From: Shewanella cutis
GTDB taxonomy: Bacteria; Pseudomonadota; Gammaproteobacteria; Enterobacterales; Shewanellaceae
Direction: 5' to 3'
Assembly (NCBI RefSeq): GCF_022410515.1
Contig: NZ_JACSDI010000017.1
Coordinates: 1 to 64,000, forward strand
Length of the DNA: 64,000 nt
Position numbers and translations under genes: made by a program. The notes under the pieces were generated by a model. The model had not been told where the DNA came from. It did not search any database and worked only from the letters and a program-made list of their open reading frames with translations. Within the stretch, counting starts at the first letter, position 1; each line of letters opens with the position of its first letter. Below, in pieces: positions 47,206-58,367 of this stretch.

Positions 47206-49170
47206 TTACTTACCCGAGCGATACAGCTCTTGCTGGTAGGCTAGACTCCCCCACAAAGCCCAACTTAAAGCCTTTTTCTCCAGCGCCTGCGCTGCTGGCT
47301 CATAAGGAGTTAAGTGCTCGGTTTTTTCATCGTACTGGAAGCCCTGCGCTGCTTTTTCTGGCTGCAGAATCACCACATCTTTACCTTCCATCAGCGCAAA
47401 GTTTTTATCATATTGCATCATTGCGCGCCCCTGCCAATCCTCGCGAACTTGGGTTAAGTCACGGCCTAGCATAGGGTAAGAGTCAGATATGCCAATTAAG
47501 GATAACAAGGTCGGTGGCAAGTCAATTTGACTCACGATCCGGTGGTCGCGTTTTGGCGCAACATTATCCCCGAGGATTAACCCCGGAATACGAAAACGCG
47601 AGACAGGCACCAAATCGGCACCACCGACTCGACTGTCGTGGTCGGCAACCACGATAAAAATCGTGTCCTTCCAGTAGTCAGCATTTTTGGCCAGTTTAAA
47701 GAACTCGCCAATCGCATAATCGGCATATTTTGCCGCGTTATTACGGGTTTGTTTGGGCTGCTCATAGAGTTCAATACGGCCATCGGGAAATTCAAATGGA
47801 TCGTGGTTAGTCGAGCTAAACACTAAACTAAAGAAAGGCTTACCTTCGCTATGAAGACGCTCAAACTCGCTATTGGCCTTACGCATTAAATCTTCGTCTG
47901 AAACACCCCACGAACCAACAAAGGCAGGAGATTTATAATCCTTCTGGTCGATAATGTCGCTAAACCCATTTCCGAGGAAGAAGCTACGCATATTGTCGAA
48001 ATGACTCTCACCACCATAGATAAATTGGGTGGTGTAACCGTGGTGCTTCAACAATTCAGCGATACTGAAAAAGCCTGTCTGGCTCTTACCTAACTTCACT
48101 ACGGCACGGGCTGGCGTTGGGGTAAAGCCAGTCGTAACCGCCTCAATTCCTCGCACAGAACGCGTACCAGTGGCGTAGAGATTATCGAAATACCAACCTT
48201 CCTGTGAGAGTGCATCGATATTTGGTGTTAGCGGCAAGCCACCTAAGCTCCCCACAAAACGGGCTCCGAGGCTTTCCTGCAGCAGGATAACTAAATTTTT
48301 AGGCTTTCCGGTGAAACTTGCTTGGTTAAAACTCAGCGAGGGAATGTCATTTGAGGTAAACGCGTTCTCAGAGCGACCGCTCTCCTGCCTGATGGTCGCA
48401 ATAATCTCAGCTTTATCCAAGGAGCCATACACCTCAGAAGCATCTTCTTCACTGCCCATTTGTTTGATCGCAAACACCAAAGAATAAGCGGAGTTAATCA
48501 CTAACGAGTTAACTAATGGATCATCGGCAAATGCCACCATCGCCGGATTTAATGGTCTATGACCTAAGGTTGAACGCGCGCCCAACAGGGTCACAAAGAT
48601 AACCAGTACGGCTAACACCGGGCGCCAATACCAACGGGGGAAGCGCAGATTTTTACACAACTTACCGCTCAGTACCCAGCCGCCCCATAGCGTTGCGATG
48701 CTCAGTACCACTGAAAAAATCAGCTCTAGCTTGCGTCCCGCCCACAGCATCGACAACACTTCTTTAGGGTAAATCAAATACTCTACATACAAGCGGTTGG
48801 GGCGAATGCCATATTCCTCAATAAAAGCGGGCGTCGACACTTCGAGAAATAAGATGGTCCATAGACCTAAGGTTAACCAAAGGCGCAAAATCCATTGCCA
48901 TGCCCGGCCAATAAGATGATCACCCGAAAATAATGCCGTACCTAAGGCGGCGACACCCCATAACCAACAGAGGGTGGCAATATCGACACGCATGCCCTGC
49001 AATAACAAATGCGACCAACCGTCAACGGCGGCCACACGTTCGCCCTGCCACAGGCCTAAACCGATACGGCTTACCGTTGCAATAGCCAGTACTAATAAAC
49101 TGAAAATGAGAATGGCGCGGAAGGGGCCATGGGCGCCCTGACGACCACGGAAAGATAAACCTGACTGCAT
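47206..49170 (-). CDS. LTA synthase-like sulfatase family membrane protein
   Basis: This 654-residue protein has five membrane helices in the first 190 residues and a large periplasmic alkaline-phosphatase/sulfatase-fold domain. The metal and nucleophile region is LVILLQESLGARF, the Thr nucleophile lies in YATGTRSVRGIEA and a metal site is IFIVVADHDSRVG. Members transfer phosphoglycerol or phosphoethanolamine to envelope glycans. In Gram-negative bacteria the acceptor is uncertain, for example osmoregulated glucans. A GGGGTAGTTC site supports the start. Confidence 0.85.
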   Translation of the reverse strand: MQSGLSFRGRQGAHGPFRAILIFSLLVLAIATVSRIGLGLWQGERVAAVDGWSHLLLQGMRVDIATLCWLWGVAALGTALFSGDHLIGRAWQWILRLWLTLGLWTILFLEVSTPAFIEEYGIRPNRLYVEYLIYPKEVLSMLWAGRKLELIFSVVLSIATLWGGWVLSGKLCKNLRFPRWYWRPVLAVLVIFVTLLGARSTLGHRPLNPAMVAFADDPLVNSLVINSAYSLVFAIKQMGSEEDASEVYGSLDKAEIIATIRQESGRSENAFTSNDIPSLSFNQASFTGKPKNLVILLQESLGARFVGSLGGLPLTPNIDALSQEGWYFDNLYATGTRSVRGIEAVTTGFTPTPARAVVKLGKSQTGFFSIAELLKHHGYTTQFIYGGESHFDNMRSFFLGNGFSDIIDQKDYKSPAFVGSWGVSDEDLMRKANSEFERLHSEGKPFFSLVFSSTNHDPFEFPDGRIELYEQPKQTRNNAAKYADYAIGEFFKLAKNADYWKDTIFIVVADHDSRVGGADLVPVSRFRIPGLILGDNVAPKRDHRIVSQIDLPPTLLSLIGISDSYPMLGRDLTQVREDWQGRAMMQYDKNFALMEGKDVVILQPEKAAQGFQYDEKTEHLTPYEPAAQALEKKALSWALWGSLAYQQELYRSGK

Positions 49171-49331
49171 GAACTACCCCAAAACATTAAACACACTCAG
49201 CTTTGGAGTGCAAATTTAAAAAAATAACCACAAGTGGCTGTATGACAACCCATTTGGCTTAAGGTTGCATTAAATTGCCGACTTTATATTACCTGCAATA
49301 GCAAATATGCAACAATTTTGTAATTAAGGGG

Positions 49332-49371
49332 TAAAAAGTGTCGACTCGGGCACAGACTAACGCCCGAGTCG
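49332..49371 (-). terminator. rho-independent terminator after tex
   Basis: CGACTCGGGC and GCCCGAGTCG form a 10-bp stem, followed on the minus strand by ACTTTTTAC. It lies 13 bases after the tex stop. Confidence 0.85.
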
Positions 49372-49383
49372 TATTGAGTTAGC

Positions 49384-51738
49384 TTACTTTTTAAGCTTCG
49401 CGAAGGCATCGGCAAAGGCATTGCCCATCGCCGCATTGACTGGGGCGGACTTAGGTGCTGGACGCCCAGACTGATGTTGTGCTGATTTGTGCTGTTGATT
49501 AGGCTTGTTAGCCTGATGCTTACCCTGCGCAGGCGTGCGAGTTTGCGTCTTGCTCTGATTAATCGCCTCATCCAGCCGCATACTCAGACCAATTCGGCGA
49601 CGCTCCACATCCACTTCCATCACCTTCACTTTGACCACATCACCCGCTTTAACCACGGTATGGGGATCGGTAATAAACTTGTCGGTCAGCGACGAGATAT
49701 GCACTAGACCATCTTGATGCACGCCGATATCCACAAAGGCACCAAAGTTAGTCACGTTGGTGACTACTCCTTCGAGGATCATCTCAGGTTTCAGATCCTT
49801 AAGCTCTTCAACTCCATCCTTAAACTTAGCAGTCTTAAACTCGCCACGGGGGTCGCGGCCAGGTTTATCCAGCTCGCTAAGGATGTCGGTCACTGTCGGC
49901 AACCCAAACTCAGGGGTCGTAAACTCCTGCGGCTTGATGCTACGCAGTAACTCCGAATTGCCGATAAGGCTCGCCACATCGACTTGTTTGGTCTTGGCAA
50001 TGGTTTCAACCAGCGAATAGGCTTCGGGGTGAACCGCTGACATATCTAATGGATTATCGCCATGGCGAATACGTAAAAAGCCCGCGGCTTGCTCAAAGGC
50101 TTTAGGGCCTAAACGCGGCACTTTTAATAGCTCTTTACGGTTTTTAAATGCGCCATTGGCATCGCGGTAATCCACCACGTTTTTGGCCAAGGTTTTATTT
50201 AAACCCGCAACCTGCGATAGCAAAGGCACAGACGCCATGTTTAAGTCCACGCCCACGCCGTTTACACAATCTTCGACCACGGCTTCAAGCGAGCTAGACA
50301 GCTGGCTTTGACTCACATCGTGCTGATATTGGCCAACGCCAATAGACTTAGGCTCAATCTTCACCAGTTCCGCTAATGGGTCCTGTAAACGACGGGCAAT
50401 TGAGACCGCGCCGCGAATCGAAACATCTAGCTCTGGGAATTCCAGCGCCGCCAGTTCTGATGCAGAATACACAGAAGCGCCCGCTTCGCTCACCATCACT
50501 TTGGTCAGCTGTGGTTGGCTATCCTTAAGGCTGGCAATCAACTCCGCCGCTAATTTATCGGTTTCGCGGGAGGCGGTACCGTTACCAATCGCGATTAACT
50601 CTACCTTATGCATTTGCACTAAGTTGGCGAGGGTACGAATCGACTTGTCCCATAAATTCTGTGGTGCATGGGGGAAAATCGTGGTGTGCGCCACCAATTT
50701 ACCGGTGTTATCCACTATGGCCACTTTAACGCCAGTGCGTAGTCCTGGGTCTAGCCCCATGGTTGCCTTAGCGCCCGCTGGCGCGGCCATCAACAAATCA
50801 CCTAAGTTACGGGCAAACACGTTAATGGCTTCCGCTTCTGCGCGCTCGCGCATCTGCGAGATAAACTCAGTTTCCATTTGCAGGGCAATTTTAATTCGCC
50901 ATGTGGCAGTAACGACCGTTTTGAGCCACTGATCCACACTGCTATCGCCCAGCTTTAAGCCTAAATGGTCACTAATAATGACTTCGCAGTAACTGCCTTG
51001 ACCGGCCTCTACACCGGGATCGGCATTCATCGATAACGACAGAAAGCCCTCATTACGGCCACGCAGCATAGCTAAAGCGCGGTGAGATGGCACTTTGGCC
51101 AGAGGTTCATTGTGCTCAAAATAATCGCGAAACTTCGCGCCTTCCTTCTCTTTGCCGGCGACAACACGGCTCTCTAACACACTGTTTTGGCTTAAGTGTT
51201 CACGGACTTTACGCAGTAATTCCGCATCTTCGGCGTAACGTTCCATCAGAATGTAACGGGCACCTTCCAGCACAGCTTTGGTATCGCTAAAACCCGCTTC
51301 CAGATTCAAATAACTGGCCGCTAACGCCTCAATATCCGCCTTGCGATCCGCAAGTAAAGCCTCAACCAGCGGCTCTAATCCCGCTTCAATGGCAATTTGG
51401 CCCTTGGTGCGGCGCTTAGGTTTAAAGGGAAGATACAGATCCTCAAGACGCGTCTTACTATCGGCGCCGTCAATTTCCCGTTGCAGCTCAGGTGTTAATT
51501 TACCCTGCGCTTGAATACTGGATAAAATCACCTGCCGACGGTCGTTTAACTCACGCAAATAACCTAAACGGCTGTGCAGCGTACGTAACTGGGTGTCGTC
51601 TAAACCACCGGTGGCCTCTTTACGGTAACGGGCGACGAAGGGAACAGTGGCACCATTGTCGAGCAAATCTATGGTGGCAGTGACTTGATGCTCACGAACA
51701 TTGAGTTCCTGAGCAATAATTTGGGCAATAGTCTGCAT
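49384..51738 (-). CDS. tex: RNA-binding transcriptional accessory protein Tex
   Basis: Tex is a conserved nucleic-acid-binding protein related to eukaryotic Spt6. The 784-residue product has the N-terminal Tex domain ([23 protein letters not shown]) and a YqgF-like RNase H fold ([17 protein letters not shown]). It also has helix-hairpin-helix motifs ([19 protein letters not shown]) and a C-terminal S1 domain ([28 protein letters not shown]). A Lys/Gln-rich tail follows. ATG 51738 matches the family start; the longer frame to 51786 is not needed. It lies 129 bases after greB on the same strand. Confidence 0.96.
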   Translation of the reverse strand: MQTIAQIIAQELNVREHQVTATIDLLDNGATVPFVARYRKEATGGLDDTQLRTLHSRLGYLRELNDRRQVILSSIQAQGKLTPELQREIDGADSKTRLEDLYLPFKPKRRTKGQIAIEAGLEPLVEALLADRKADIEALAASYLNLEAGFSDTKAVLEGARYILMERYAEDAELLRKVREHLSQNSVLESRVVAGKEKEGAKFRDYFEHNEPLAKVPSHRALAMLRGRNEGFLSLSMNADPGVEAGQGSYCEVIISDHLGLKLGDSSVDQWLKTVVTATWRIKIALQMETEFISQMRERAEAEAINVFARNLGDLLMAAPAGAKATMGLDPGLRTGVKVAIVDNTGKLVAHTTIFPHAPQNLWDKSIRTLANLVQMHKVELIAIGNGTASRETDKLAAELIASLKDSQPQLTKVMVSEAGASVYSASELAALEFPELDVSIRGAVSIARRLQDPLAELVKIEPKSIGVGQYQHDVSQSQLSSSLEAVVEDCVNGVGVDLNMASVPLLSQVAGLNKTLAKNVVDYRDANGAFKNRKELLKVPRLGPKAFEQAAGFLRIRHGDNPLDMSAVHPEAYSLVETIAKTKQVDVASLIGNSELLRSIKPQEFTTPEFGLPTVTDILSELDKPGRDPRGEFKTAKFKDGVEELKDLKPEMILEGVVTNVTNFGAFVDIGVHQDGLVHISSLTDKFITDPHTVVKAGDVVKVKVMEVDVERRRIGLSMRLDEAINQSKTQTRTPAQGKHQANKPNQQHKSAQHQSGRPAPKSAPVNAAMGNAFADAFAKLKK

Positions 51739-51867
51739 AAATAAAGTATCGAGCCTAACGGTTTGATTAATCCTAATTACGCCCAAGATACCACAGGCGC
51801 AGTCGTTGTTTCATATGATGCGAGCGATTTGCGGCTGAAAATCGCCGAGAGTTTGATCTCGCTAGGT

Positions 51868-52371
51868 TTATTCGTGCTCGCCCTCTAGCGGCGTGTCAAA
51901 CGGCGTATAACGGATTTCATTGATATACCATGCTTTTGGGCCAGAGGGCGTTTGCACTAGCACTTCATCATCAACTTGCTTGCCGATAAGTGCCCGCGCC
52001 ATAGGAGAATCAATGGTGATATAACCCAGTTTAGTATCGAGCTCATCTTTACCGACAATCCGATAACGCACGCACTCACCCGCGTCGTTTTCAAGCTCAA
52101 ACCAAGCGCCAAAGTAAATTTTGCCTTCCTGCTGCGGAGAATAGTCGACAATTTTAAGCTCTTCGAGGCGCTTAACCAAATAGCGAACACGGCTATCTAT
52201 CTGACGCAAAAGCCTTTTATTGTAAGTGTAATCCGCGTTTTCACTGCGATCCCCCTGCGCGGCGGCCTCTTGCACTTTGAGGGTAATCTGCGGGCGATAT
52301 TCCTTCCACAGGTATTTTAATTCTTTATCTAAGGTCATCCAGCCTTGGCGGGTGATCAAATGCGCTTTCAT
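51868..52371 (-). CDS. greB: transcript cleavage factor GreB
   Basis: GreB rescues backtracked RNA polymerase by stimulating transcript cleavage. The 167-residue protein has the N-terminal coiled coil with the catalytic acidic tip (GDRSENADYTYNKR) and the FKBP-like C-terminal domain (GYITIDSPMARALIGKQVDDEVLVQTPSGPKAW). It carries the GreB pattern rather than GreA (IDSRVRYLVKRLE). It precedes tex, as in many relatives. Confidence 0.96.
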   Translation of the reverse strand: MKAHLITRQGWMTLDKELKYLWKEYRPQITLKVQEAAAQGDRSENADYTYNKRLLRQIDSRVRYLVKRLEELKIVDYSPQQEGKIYFGAWFELENDAGECVRYRIVGKDELDTKLGYITIDSPMARALIGKQVDDEVLVQTPSGPKAWYINEIRYTPFDTPLEGEHE

Positions 52372-52745
52372 GCTAAGACTCTGTAGTTAACTCAAACGAG
52401 CATAATTTTACATAGGCGTACACTGATAATACTCAGAGTCGCCACCAAAGTTAAGGACTAGCAAAAATCACCTCTGCCAGAAATGCCAATTTAGTTACAA
52501 TTTCATATGTATAGTGAATATATTCAACGATTCCCATGCAATTTCATTTGCTTAGTATTAACATGAGTTGGCAATTTGTGGCATTAGACTGCCGTTGGCT
52601 TACATCATGAGCTAGTCGCTCTGATTTAATCCAGCTATATTAAGCGCATTCTTGGCAGATTCGTTTTCAATTTCAGCCAGTTAATCTTTGTTGTATAACG
52701 GCATAAAAAATAAAAGCAATAATCCGAGCAATTTAAGGACATCCC
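52372..52745. other. 374-base intergenic region between greB and ompR
   Basis: This AT-rich region separates divergent greB and ompR and must hold both promoters. I found no terminator, clear operator or small gene in it. Confidence 0.55.
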
Positions 52746-53471
52746 ATGGGACAAGAAACCTCGAAAATCCTCGTCGTCGATGATGATATGCGCCTACGAG
52801 CACTCCTCGAGCGTTACCTGATGGAGCAAGGCTATCAGGTACGCAGTGCGGCCAATGCTGAGCAGATGGACCGTTTACTGGAGCGAGAAAACTTTCATTT
52901 GATTGTGCTCGATCTGATGTTGCCCGGGGAAGATGGCTTATCCATCTGCCGTCGCCTGCGCCAACAGGGTAGCACCATTCCCATTGTGATGCTGACGGCT
53001 AAGGGCGATGAAGTTGACCGCATTATCGGCTTAGAGTTAGGCGCCGATGATTATCTGCCAAAACCGTTTAACCCACGGGAATTATTGGCGCGGATTAAAG
53101 CGGTGATGCGCCGCCAAACTCAGGATGTGCCCGGCGCGCCCGCGCAGCAGGAAGCCGAAATTAGCTTTGGCGAGTTTTCCCTCGATTTGGCTACCCGTGA
53201 AATGTATCACGGTGATGAGGCCATCGCGCTGACCAGTGGCGAATTTGCGGTATTAAAAGTGTTAGTCACCCATCCACGTGAGCCTTTATCGCGGGATAAA
53301 CTGATGAACCTCGCCCGTGGCCGCGATTATTCGGCGTTAGAACGCTCGATTGATGTGCAGGTATCGCGCCTGCGGCGCTTAATTGAAAAAGATCCCGCCA
53401 ATCCACGCTACATTCAAACCGTGTGGGGATTAGGCTATGTGTTTGTGCCCGACGGTGCCGCCCGTCGATGA
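52746..53471 (+). CDS. ompR: osmolarity response regulator OmpR
   Basis: OmpR controls porin genes in answer to EnvZ. The 241-residue protein has Asp56 (VLDLMLPGEDG), Lys106 (LPKPF) and the winged-helix domain (LTSGEFAVLKVLVTHPREPLSRDKLMNLARGRDYSALERSIDVQVSRLRRLIE), very close to E. coli OmpR. It is followed by envZ after 40 bases. Confidence 0.97.
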   Translation: MGQETSKILVVDDDMRLRALLERYLMEQGYQVRSAANAEQMDRLLERENFHLIVLDLMLPGEDGLSICRRLRQQGSTIPIVMLTAKGDEVDRIIGLELGADDYLPKPFNPRELLARIKAVMRRQTQDVPGAPAQQEAEISFGEFSLDLATREMYHGDEAIALTSGEFAVLKVLVTHPREPLSRDKLMNLARGRDYSALERSIDVQVSRLRRLIEKDPANPRYIQTVWGLGYVFVPDGAARR

Positions 53472-53511
53472 TGCGCTTTTGGCCTGTTGCTGACGCTTTT
53501 TTGGCACGATT

Positions 53512-54828
53512 ATGAAACTTAAGTGGTGGCAGCGACTCCTTCCCCGCAGCGCCTTTAGCCAAACCGTGATGCTGATTGGTTGTCTACTGCTGATCAATCA
53601 GCTGGTGTCCTACGTCACTGTCGCTGTCTATGTGTTGAAGCCCAGCTATCAACAAATAAACCAGTTAATCGCCCGTCAAATCAATCTGTTATTTGTCGAT
53701 GGTATTGATATCGGCCGCGAACACTTAACCATAGTCGATGCGCTCAATGCCAAAGTCCGTGACGATGGCATGAAAGTATATAACCAACAGCAAGCCCGCG
53801 AAGCCGGTATCGAGCAAGCCACCTACTACGGTTTTTGGTCATCACAGATGACCGAATATCTGGGTGGCGATGCCGAAGTCCGCGTCACCCACGGCAGCGT
53901 ATTACAAATTTGGATCCGCCCGCCACAGGCCCCATCAGTGTGGATTAAAGTGCCGCTGATTGGGCAAAATGTTTCCGACTTGTCGCCACTGACCTTGTAC
54001 TTAATGGTGATCGGTGCACTCAGTGTTGCCGGTGGATGGTGGTTTGCTCGCCAGCAAAACAGACCATTAAGGCGCTTACAAAAAGCCGCGATCTCGGTAT
54101 CCCGTGGCGAGTTTCCCGATCCTTTGCCCCTGACTGGCTCCAGCGAACTGGTGGAAGTAACCAACGCCTTTAACCAGATGGCCCATAGCATGAAGCAGCT
54201 AGAGCAAGATCGTGCACTGTTGATGGCGGGTATTTCCCACGATTTACGCACGCCGCTGACCCGTATCCGCCTTGCCTCTGAGATGATGGTTGAAGAAGAT
54301 CAATATCTTAAAGACGGTATCGTCAACGATATCGAAGATATGGATGCCATTATCAGCCAATTTATTGCCTATATTCGCCAAGATCAGGAGGCCAGCCGCG
54401 AGCCTGGTCAAATTAATAAACTCATTCAAGATATTGCTCAAGCCGAAGCCAACCGTGACGGTGAAATTGAAGTCGTGCTGAGCGACTGCCCCGAAGCACT
54501 GTTTCAAGGGCTGGCGATTAAGCGGGTATTGAGCAACTTAGTTGAAAATGCCTTCCGTTATGGCTCCGGCTGGGTGCGAATAAGCTCGCAATTTGATGGT
54601 AAACGCATAGGCTTTAGCGTTGAAGATAATGGCCCAGGGATAGATGAATCACAAATTCCAACACTATTTCAACCTTTTACCCAAGGTGATATTGCTCGAG
54701 GCAGTGTCGGCTCTGGGCTTGGGCTTGCCATCATCAAACGAATTATCGACCGTCACCAAGGCCAAATCACCCTCTCGAATCGTGCCGCAGGCGGCTTAAA
54801 AGCCCAAGTTTGGCTACCGCTAGAATAA
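53512..54828 (+). CDS. envZ: osmosensor histidine kinase EnvZ
   Basis: EnvZ phosphorylates and dephosphorylates OmpR. The 438-residue kinase has two membrane helices (residues 19-42 and 160-178), a periplasmic domain, HAMP and the dimerisation helix with His243 in [13 protein letters not shown], the same number as in E. coli. The ATP domain has a full set of boxes: LVENAFRYG (N), VEDNGPGID (G1) and GSGLGLAI (G2). It provides a useful contrast to the other two kinases in this window. Confidence 0.96.
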   Translation: MKLKWWQRLLPRSAFSQTVMLIGCLLLINQLVSYVTVAVYVLKPSYQQINQLIARQINLLFVDGIDIGREHLTIVDALNAKVRDDGMKVYNQQQAREAGIEQATYYGFWSSQMTEYLGGDAEVRVTHGSVLQIWIRPPQAPSVWIKVPLIGQNVSDLSPLTLYLMVIGALSVAGGWWFARQQNRPLRRLQKAAISVSRGEFPDPLPLTGSSELVEVTNAFNQMAHSMKQLEQDRALLMAGISHDLRTPLTRIRLASEMMVEEDQYLKDGIVNDIEDMDAIISQFIAYIRQDQEASREPGQINKLIQDIAQAEANRDGEIEVVLSDCPEALFQGLAIKRVLSNLVENAFRYGSGWVRISSQFDGKRIGFSVEDNGPGIDESQIPTLFQPFTQGDIARGSVGSGLGLAIIKRIIDRHQGQITLSNRAAGGLKAQVWLPLE

Positions 54829-54944
54829 TCCCAAAATCATAATGACAACGCTGACATTTGATTAGATCTGTCATATTTGTGTCACGCAAAATTCATAAAC
54901 TCTAGGCAGTTAACTTACCTTAAGTTTCCAATGAAGATTGCATC

Positions 54945-56921
54945 ATGAAGATTTCAACCTTATCACTCTCTGCTTCAGCGCTGTTGTTATTGCTTGCAGG
55001 ATTATTAGCAGCCGTAGTGCTATGGAGTAGCGACCAAAGGCAACAGATTGAGCAACAAACCCAAGTTCTCCAAGGTATACAGCAGGATTTCCTCGTTGGC
55101 GTGCGCCGCGATCTTGATGGCTATTTAGCCAGCGGAAATGCAACCCTACTCGAACAGGCCAAAGCCAAACTCATTAGCATTAAAAACCAACTGGCTGAAC
55201 TTAACCTCTCGACCTCAGGTAGTACTAACGTTGATGTTCAAGCTGCATTAACCCTGTTTATCCAAGATTTAGACAGCAAATACCGCGCGGCAGGCAAACT
55301 CGCGGGTAATCCAAGACAATTGCTCGCCCATGCCGAATCTGAAATGCTCGATTATAACCGCAGGCTCGGCAGCTATGCCGACAAAGGCTTGGCCGTTAAT
55401 GCAGCAATAGCCGAGCAATATTTGCAATTAAGCCGTGACTTTCCCAGCATTGTTTATCAACTGTCGCAGCTTACCGATGGCTATCTCATTGATAAAAACC
55501 AGCAGCTTAAAAATATTCTCGACAGCACCAGCAAAGCGCTTAATCAGTGGCGCGATCAACTCAACACCCTGCCATTAATCGGTATTTACGAACAGCAGGA
55601 AGCGGATGAGTTTGCTCTCGGCGGCAGTGAACCGGAACAGATTGAGGTAGGGGAAACTGATCGTAGCGAGCTGCTAAGTCTTGCAAATCGCTACAATAAA
55701 GAACTCGCCAATACCCACCAAATGCTCCAAGCCAATCAAGAGATGCAAGTGCAATTAATTCAAGCGATTGGCACGGTTGAACAGCAGCTGATGGCACTCG
55801 GTGAGGCCCAAACGGCCAAAAACCAACACTTAAAATATGAGCTGCAACTCATTCTTTATACGATGGTTTCGATTATGGCGCTGTTTGCTATTGGCTATTT
55901 AGTCCTGCAACAGAACCGAGTCGTTAAGCCCCTTAAGCGCCTCAATCAAGCCTTTATGCAGTTAAGTGAGTCCAACAGCCGCGAGCGTTTAGACATTAAT
56001 CGCCGCTGTGAAACTGGCCAAATTGCAGGGCATTTCAATCAGCTACTTAATCGCTTTGAACAGGAAGATGAACTCCAGCGCCAACAAATGACCAAAGTAT
56101 CACAATCTTTGAGTCAACTAGTGGCCCGCATCACTCAATTATCGCAGCACACTGAGCACACTCAGACCATAGTGGCCGAGACTCAGTCGCAAACTGAGCA
56201 TATCCGCAGCCTCGCCAATGAGGTTAGCCATACCTCGGCACGGGTTGAACAAAGCGCTGCAGAGACCATGCGCCAAATGCAGTCGAGCCAAGCGGAAGCA
56301 GAGGCGGTACTTAGCGCCACCGAGCAGACACAAACCGCCGTTGGCCTGTGCCATGCATCACTCGAAAGCCTGAATAACTCTGTGGCGGATGTTGCCAAAA
56401 TTATTGATGTGATTGGTAATATTGCCGAGCAAACTAATCTACTGGCGCTTAATGCTGCCATTGAAGCCGCCCGCGCAGGCGAGCAAGGCCGCGGCTTTGC
56501 GGTGGTCGCCGACGAAGTGCGCAGCCTTAGCCAACGTACTCAGGTGTCGTTAAATGAAATCGTGAAAATCCTGCAACAACTCACCCAGTCGAATCATGCA
56601 CTTGGCGAAAGTGTCGATGGCATTGCCAAGGCCACCAGCAGCCAAAAATTACGGGCGCAAAGTTTATGGCAAGTTGCGCAAAACGTGCAAAATCAAGCAA
56701 GTGAAATGGCAAACACCGCCAAACAGGGTTCACTTAATGCCAAAGAACAGGTGGATTATCTCGATGAGTTTGTCCGCAGCATGGACAACCTAAAAGACCA
56801 AGCGCAAACCAGCTCACAGCAGAGTGAAGTCATCGCCCAAGAAGTGCAGCAAAGTGTGGAAAATATCGAAACCAGTTTAGGTATTGCCGACAGTCGTGTC
56901 GTGCCAGTGCGCGCAGCTTAA
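54945..56921 (+). CDS. methyl-accepting chemotaxis protein
   Basis: This 658-residue membrane chemoreceptor has an N-terminal helix (residues 8-29), a long helical periplasmic domain (about 30-300) and a second helix (about 302-322). HAMP and the signalling domain follow, with the CheA/CheW-binding hairpin tip [32 protein letters not shown]. The periplasmic part has no recognised binding family; it is mostly alpha-helical with many Gln. A methylation-type tail without a CheR-binding pentapeptide ends the protein. Ligand unknown. An ORF without neighbours in its operon. Confidence 0.92.
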   Translation: MKISTLSLSASALLLLLAGLLAAVVLWSSDQRQQIEQQTQVLQGIQQDFLVGVRRDLDGYLASGNATLLEQAKAKLISIKNQLAELNLSTSGSTNVDVQAALTLFIQDLDSKYRAAGKLAGNPRQLLAHAESEMLDYNRRLGSYADKGLAVNAAIAEQYLQLSRDFPSIVYQLSQLTDGYLIDKNQQLKNILDSTSKALNQWRDQLNTLPLIGIYEQQEADEFALGGSEPEQIEVGETDRSELLSLANRYNKELANTHQMLQANQEMQVQLIQAIGTVEQQLMALGEAQTAKNQHLKYELQLILYTMVSIMALFAIGYLVLQQNRVVKPLKRLNQAFMQLSESNSRERLDINRRCETGQIAGHFNQLLNRFEQEDELQRQQMTKVSQSLSQLVARITQLSQHTEHTQTIVAETQSQTEHIRSLANEVSHTSARVEQSAAETMRQMQSSQAEAEAVLSATEQTQTAVGLCHASLESLNNSVADVAKIIDVIGNIAEQTNLLALNAAIEAARAGEQGRGFAVVADEVRSLSQRTQVSLNEIVKILQQLTQSNHALGESVDGIAKATSSQKLRAQSLWQVAQNVQNQASEMANTAKQGSLNAKEQVDYLDEFVRSMDNLKDQAQTSSQQSEVIAQEVQQSVENIETSLGIADSRVVPVRAA

Positions 56922-56925
56922 GCAC

Positions 56926-56963
56926 ATAAAAATGGCAGCAAGAAAATAATCTTGCTGCCATTT
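56926..56963. terminator. bidirectional terminator between chemoreceptor and DUF5666 gene
   Basis: AAATGGCAGCAAG and CTTGCTGCCATTT form a 13-bp stem with an 8-base loop between convergent genes. Confidence 0.8.
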
Positions 56964-56995
56964 GCGGATTAACGAGCGTTAGTCGTTAACAGGCA

Positions 56996-58279
56996 TTAGT
57001 CGTCAATGCGGCAACTGTGGATTTGCATGCCATCAAACTGACATTCCACATTAACCCATTTACCATCAAAGGTCGCTAATGAGGCATCACTAGCATGGTA
57101 ACCCCACAGACTGTTCTGGCTCACCTTTCCGGTTAACTCCAGTTCATTACTCTGCTGTTCGAGATCAATTTCCTTCACTAGCCATTGGCCATCGGCTAAT
57201 TCAACGCCCTCGATTTGCAGCCATTTTTGATCAAGGGTTGCAAGGGTTAAGCCATCGTCAAACTGGGTTCTCGCGTCGATAATAAAGGTAAAGCCATTGA
57301 TTTGTAGCTGGTTATTGCTATCGAGCGTGGCTCGCCCTTCAAGCTCAAACTTGTTGCCTAAATCGGGTAATGGACCACCCGCATCTGAACTTTCAAAGTC
57401 GACCTCTTTGGCCCACAGGCCCTGAGCAGTGGATTGAATATCCACCTCTAGGCGCTTACCTTCCAGCAAATTGCTGCGATTACCATCTTCAAATTGTGTC
57501 TGCTCAGTCACATAGAGTCGTGTGCGGCTATTAAGCTCAAACTGGCTCTTGTCTTGGTTAACCCAAGTCACTGTACCCTCTAACTCCATCTCGTTGAACG
57601 TCGGCACATCACTCGCATCTTCAACATCGACTTCATGGGCCTTAAATACCGCACCATCCTGTTGACCTTCAACCTCAACCCACGCGCCTTCGGCTAACTG
57701 CCCTTCTAACTCGGCATTGGCATAATCGATCAAGGCTGAGCCCAAGCGAAATTGCTGCGCAACAGGATCAAGCCCGGTCACCCGACCTTCGATTTCAGCA
57801 ATTGCGAAATTCGGGAAAAGGTTAATCGACTCTACCTGCCACTTTCCAACCGCAGTAGGATAGCCATTTACCGCTACCCAATCGCCCTTTTTATATTGGC
57901 TAGCTGATACAACGGCTAACTGTATGCCATTGACTGTAATATTATTTTGATTGATGGCACTGATTTCACCGACTAGCGCAGGATCGACAGCAACCGTTTT
58001 AGCCTGCTGACCTTGGTTAACCAAATCTAGGCGCATCCCCACTTGAATAGCTTTGGCATCCAGTGGTTGTTGTTGATAACGAATATCTGCATTGGCGATA
58101 TTAATCTTGTATCCATTCACAGTGATCTGTTGATGGTCTGCGGACACTTGAGTCACAGTCCCCATCACTTTAGCGGGTAAATTCGCGGGAGGTGGCGTCA
58201 CATCCGTTGATGAACCGTCGCTACCACAGGCGGTCAATAGTAATGCGCTAATACCTATACCTACTAAGTGCTTATTCAT
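56996..58279 (-). CDS. DUF5666-type lipoprotein next to a two-component system
   Basis: This is a 427-residue exported lipoprotein (lipobox LTAC, Cys18) with a Pro-rich linker and five or more beta-rich DUF5666-like modules (MGTVTQV, ITVNGYKINI, GDWVAVNGYP, GAWVEVEGQQ, ELEGTVTWVNQDKSQFEL). Two Cys close the C-terminus (VECQFDGMQIHSC). It shares most residues with the protein at 1146-2444. It is divergent from the response regulator at 58368 with 88 bases between starts, so it may be a target or input of that system (inference). Function unknown. Confidence 0.78.
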   Translation of the reverse strand: MNKHLVGIGISALLLTACGSDGSSTDVTPPPANLPAKVMGTVTQVSADHQQITVNGYKINIANADIRYQQQPLDAKAIQVGMRLDLVNQGQQAKTVAVDPALVGEISAINQNNITVNGIQLAVVSASQYKKGDWVAVNGYPTAVGKWQVESINLFPNFAIAEIEGRVTGLDPVAQQFRLGSALIDYANAELEGQLAEGAWVEVEGQQDGAVFKAHEVDVEDASDVPTFNEMELEGTVTWVNQDKSQFELNSRTRLYVTEQTQFEDGNRSNLLEGKRLEVDIQSTAQGLWAKEVDFESSDAGGPLPDLGNKFELEGRATLDSNNQLQINGFTFIIDARTQFDDGLTLATLDQKWLQIEGVELADGQWLVKEIDLEQQSNELELTGKVSQNSLWGYHASDASLATFDGKWVNVECQFDGMQIHSCRIDD

Positions 58280-58335
58280 TTTTTGTCCCTTATTTACCTT
58301 GTTAAATCAACGGCTGGCATCTTAGTATGGGAAAC

Positions 58336-58352
58336 GTCAAGCAAACGTGAAG
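58336..58352 (+). promoter_or_regulatory. direct-repeat operator candidate before the response regulator gene
   Basis: GTCAAG-CAAAC-GTGAAG places two similar six-base units 11 bases apart, one helical turn, as OmpR/PmrA/QseB-type regulators bind. It lies 16-32 bases before the regulator start, in the divergent gap shared with the DUF5666 gene. Nearly the same motif occurs at 60304-60320. Confidence 0.6.
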
Positions 58353-58367
58353 AAATGAAGATAACGA

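Noticed and set aside
47175-47474. 99-codon plus-strand frame opposite the sulfatase gene
   Set aside because: It starts within a terminator hairpin and mirrors the C-terminus of the LTA-synthase-like gene.
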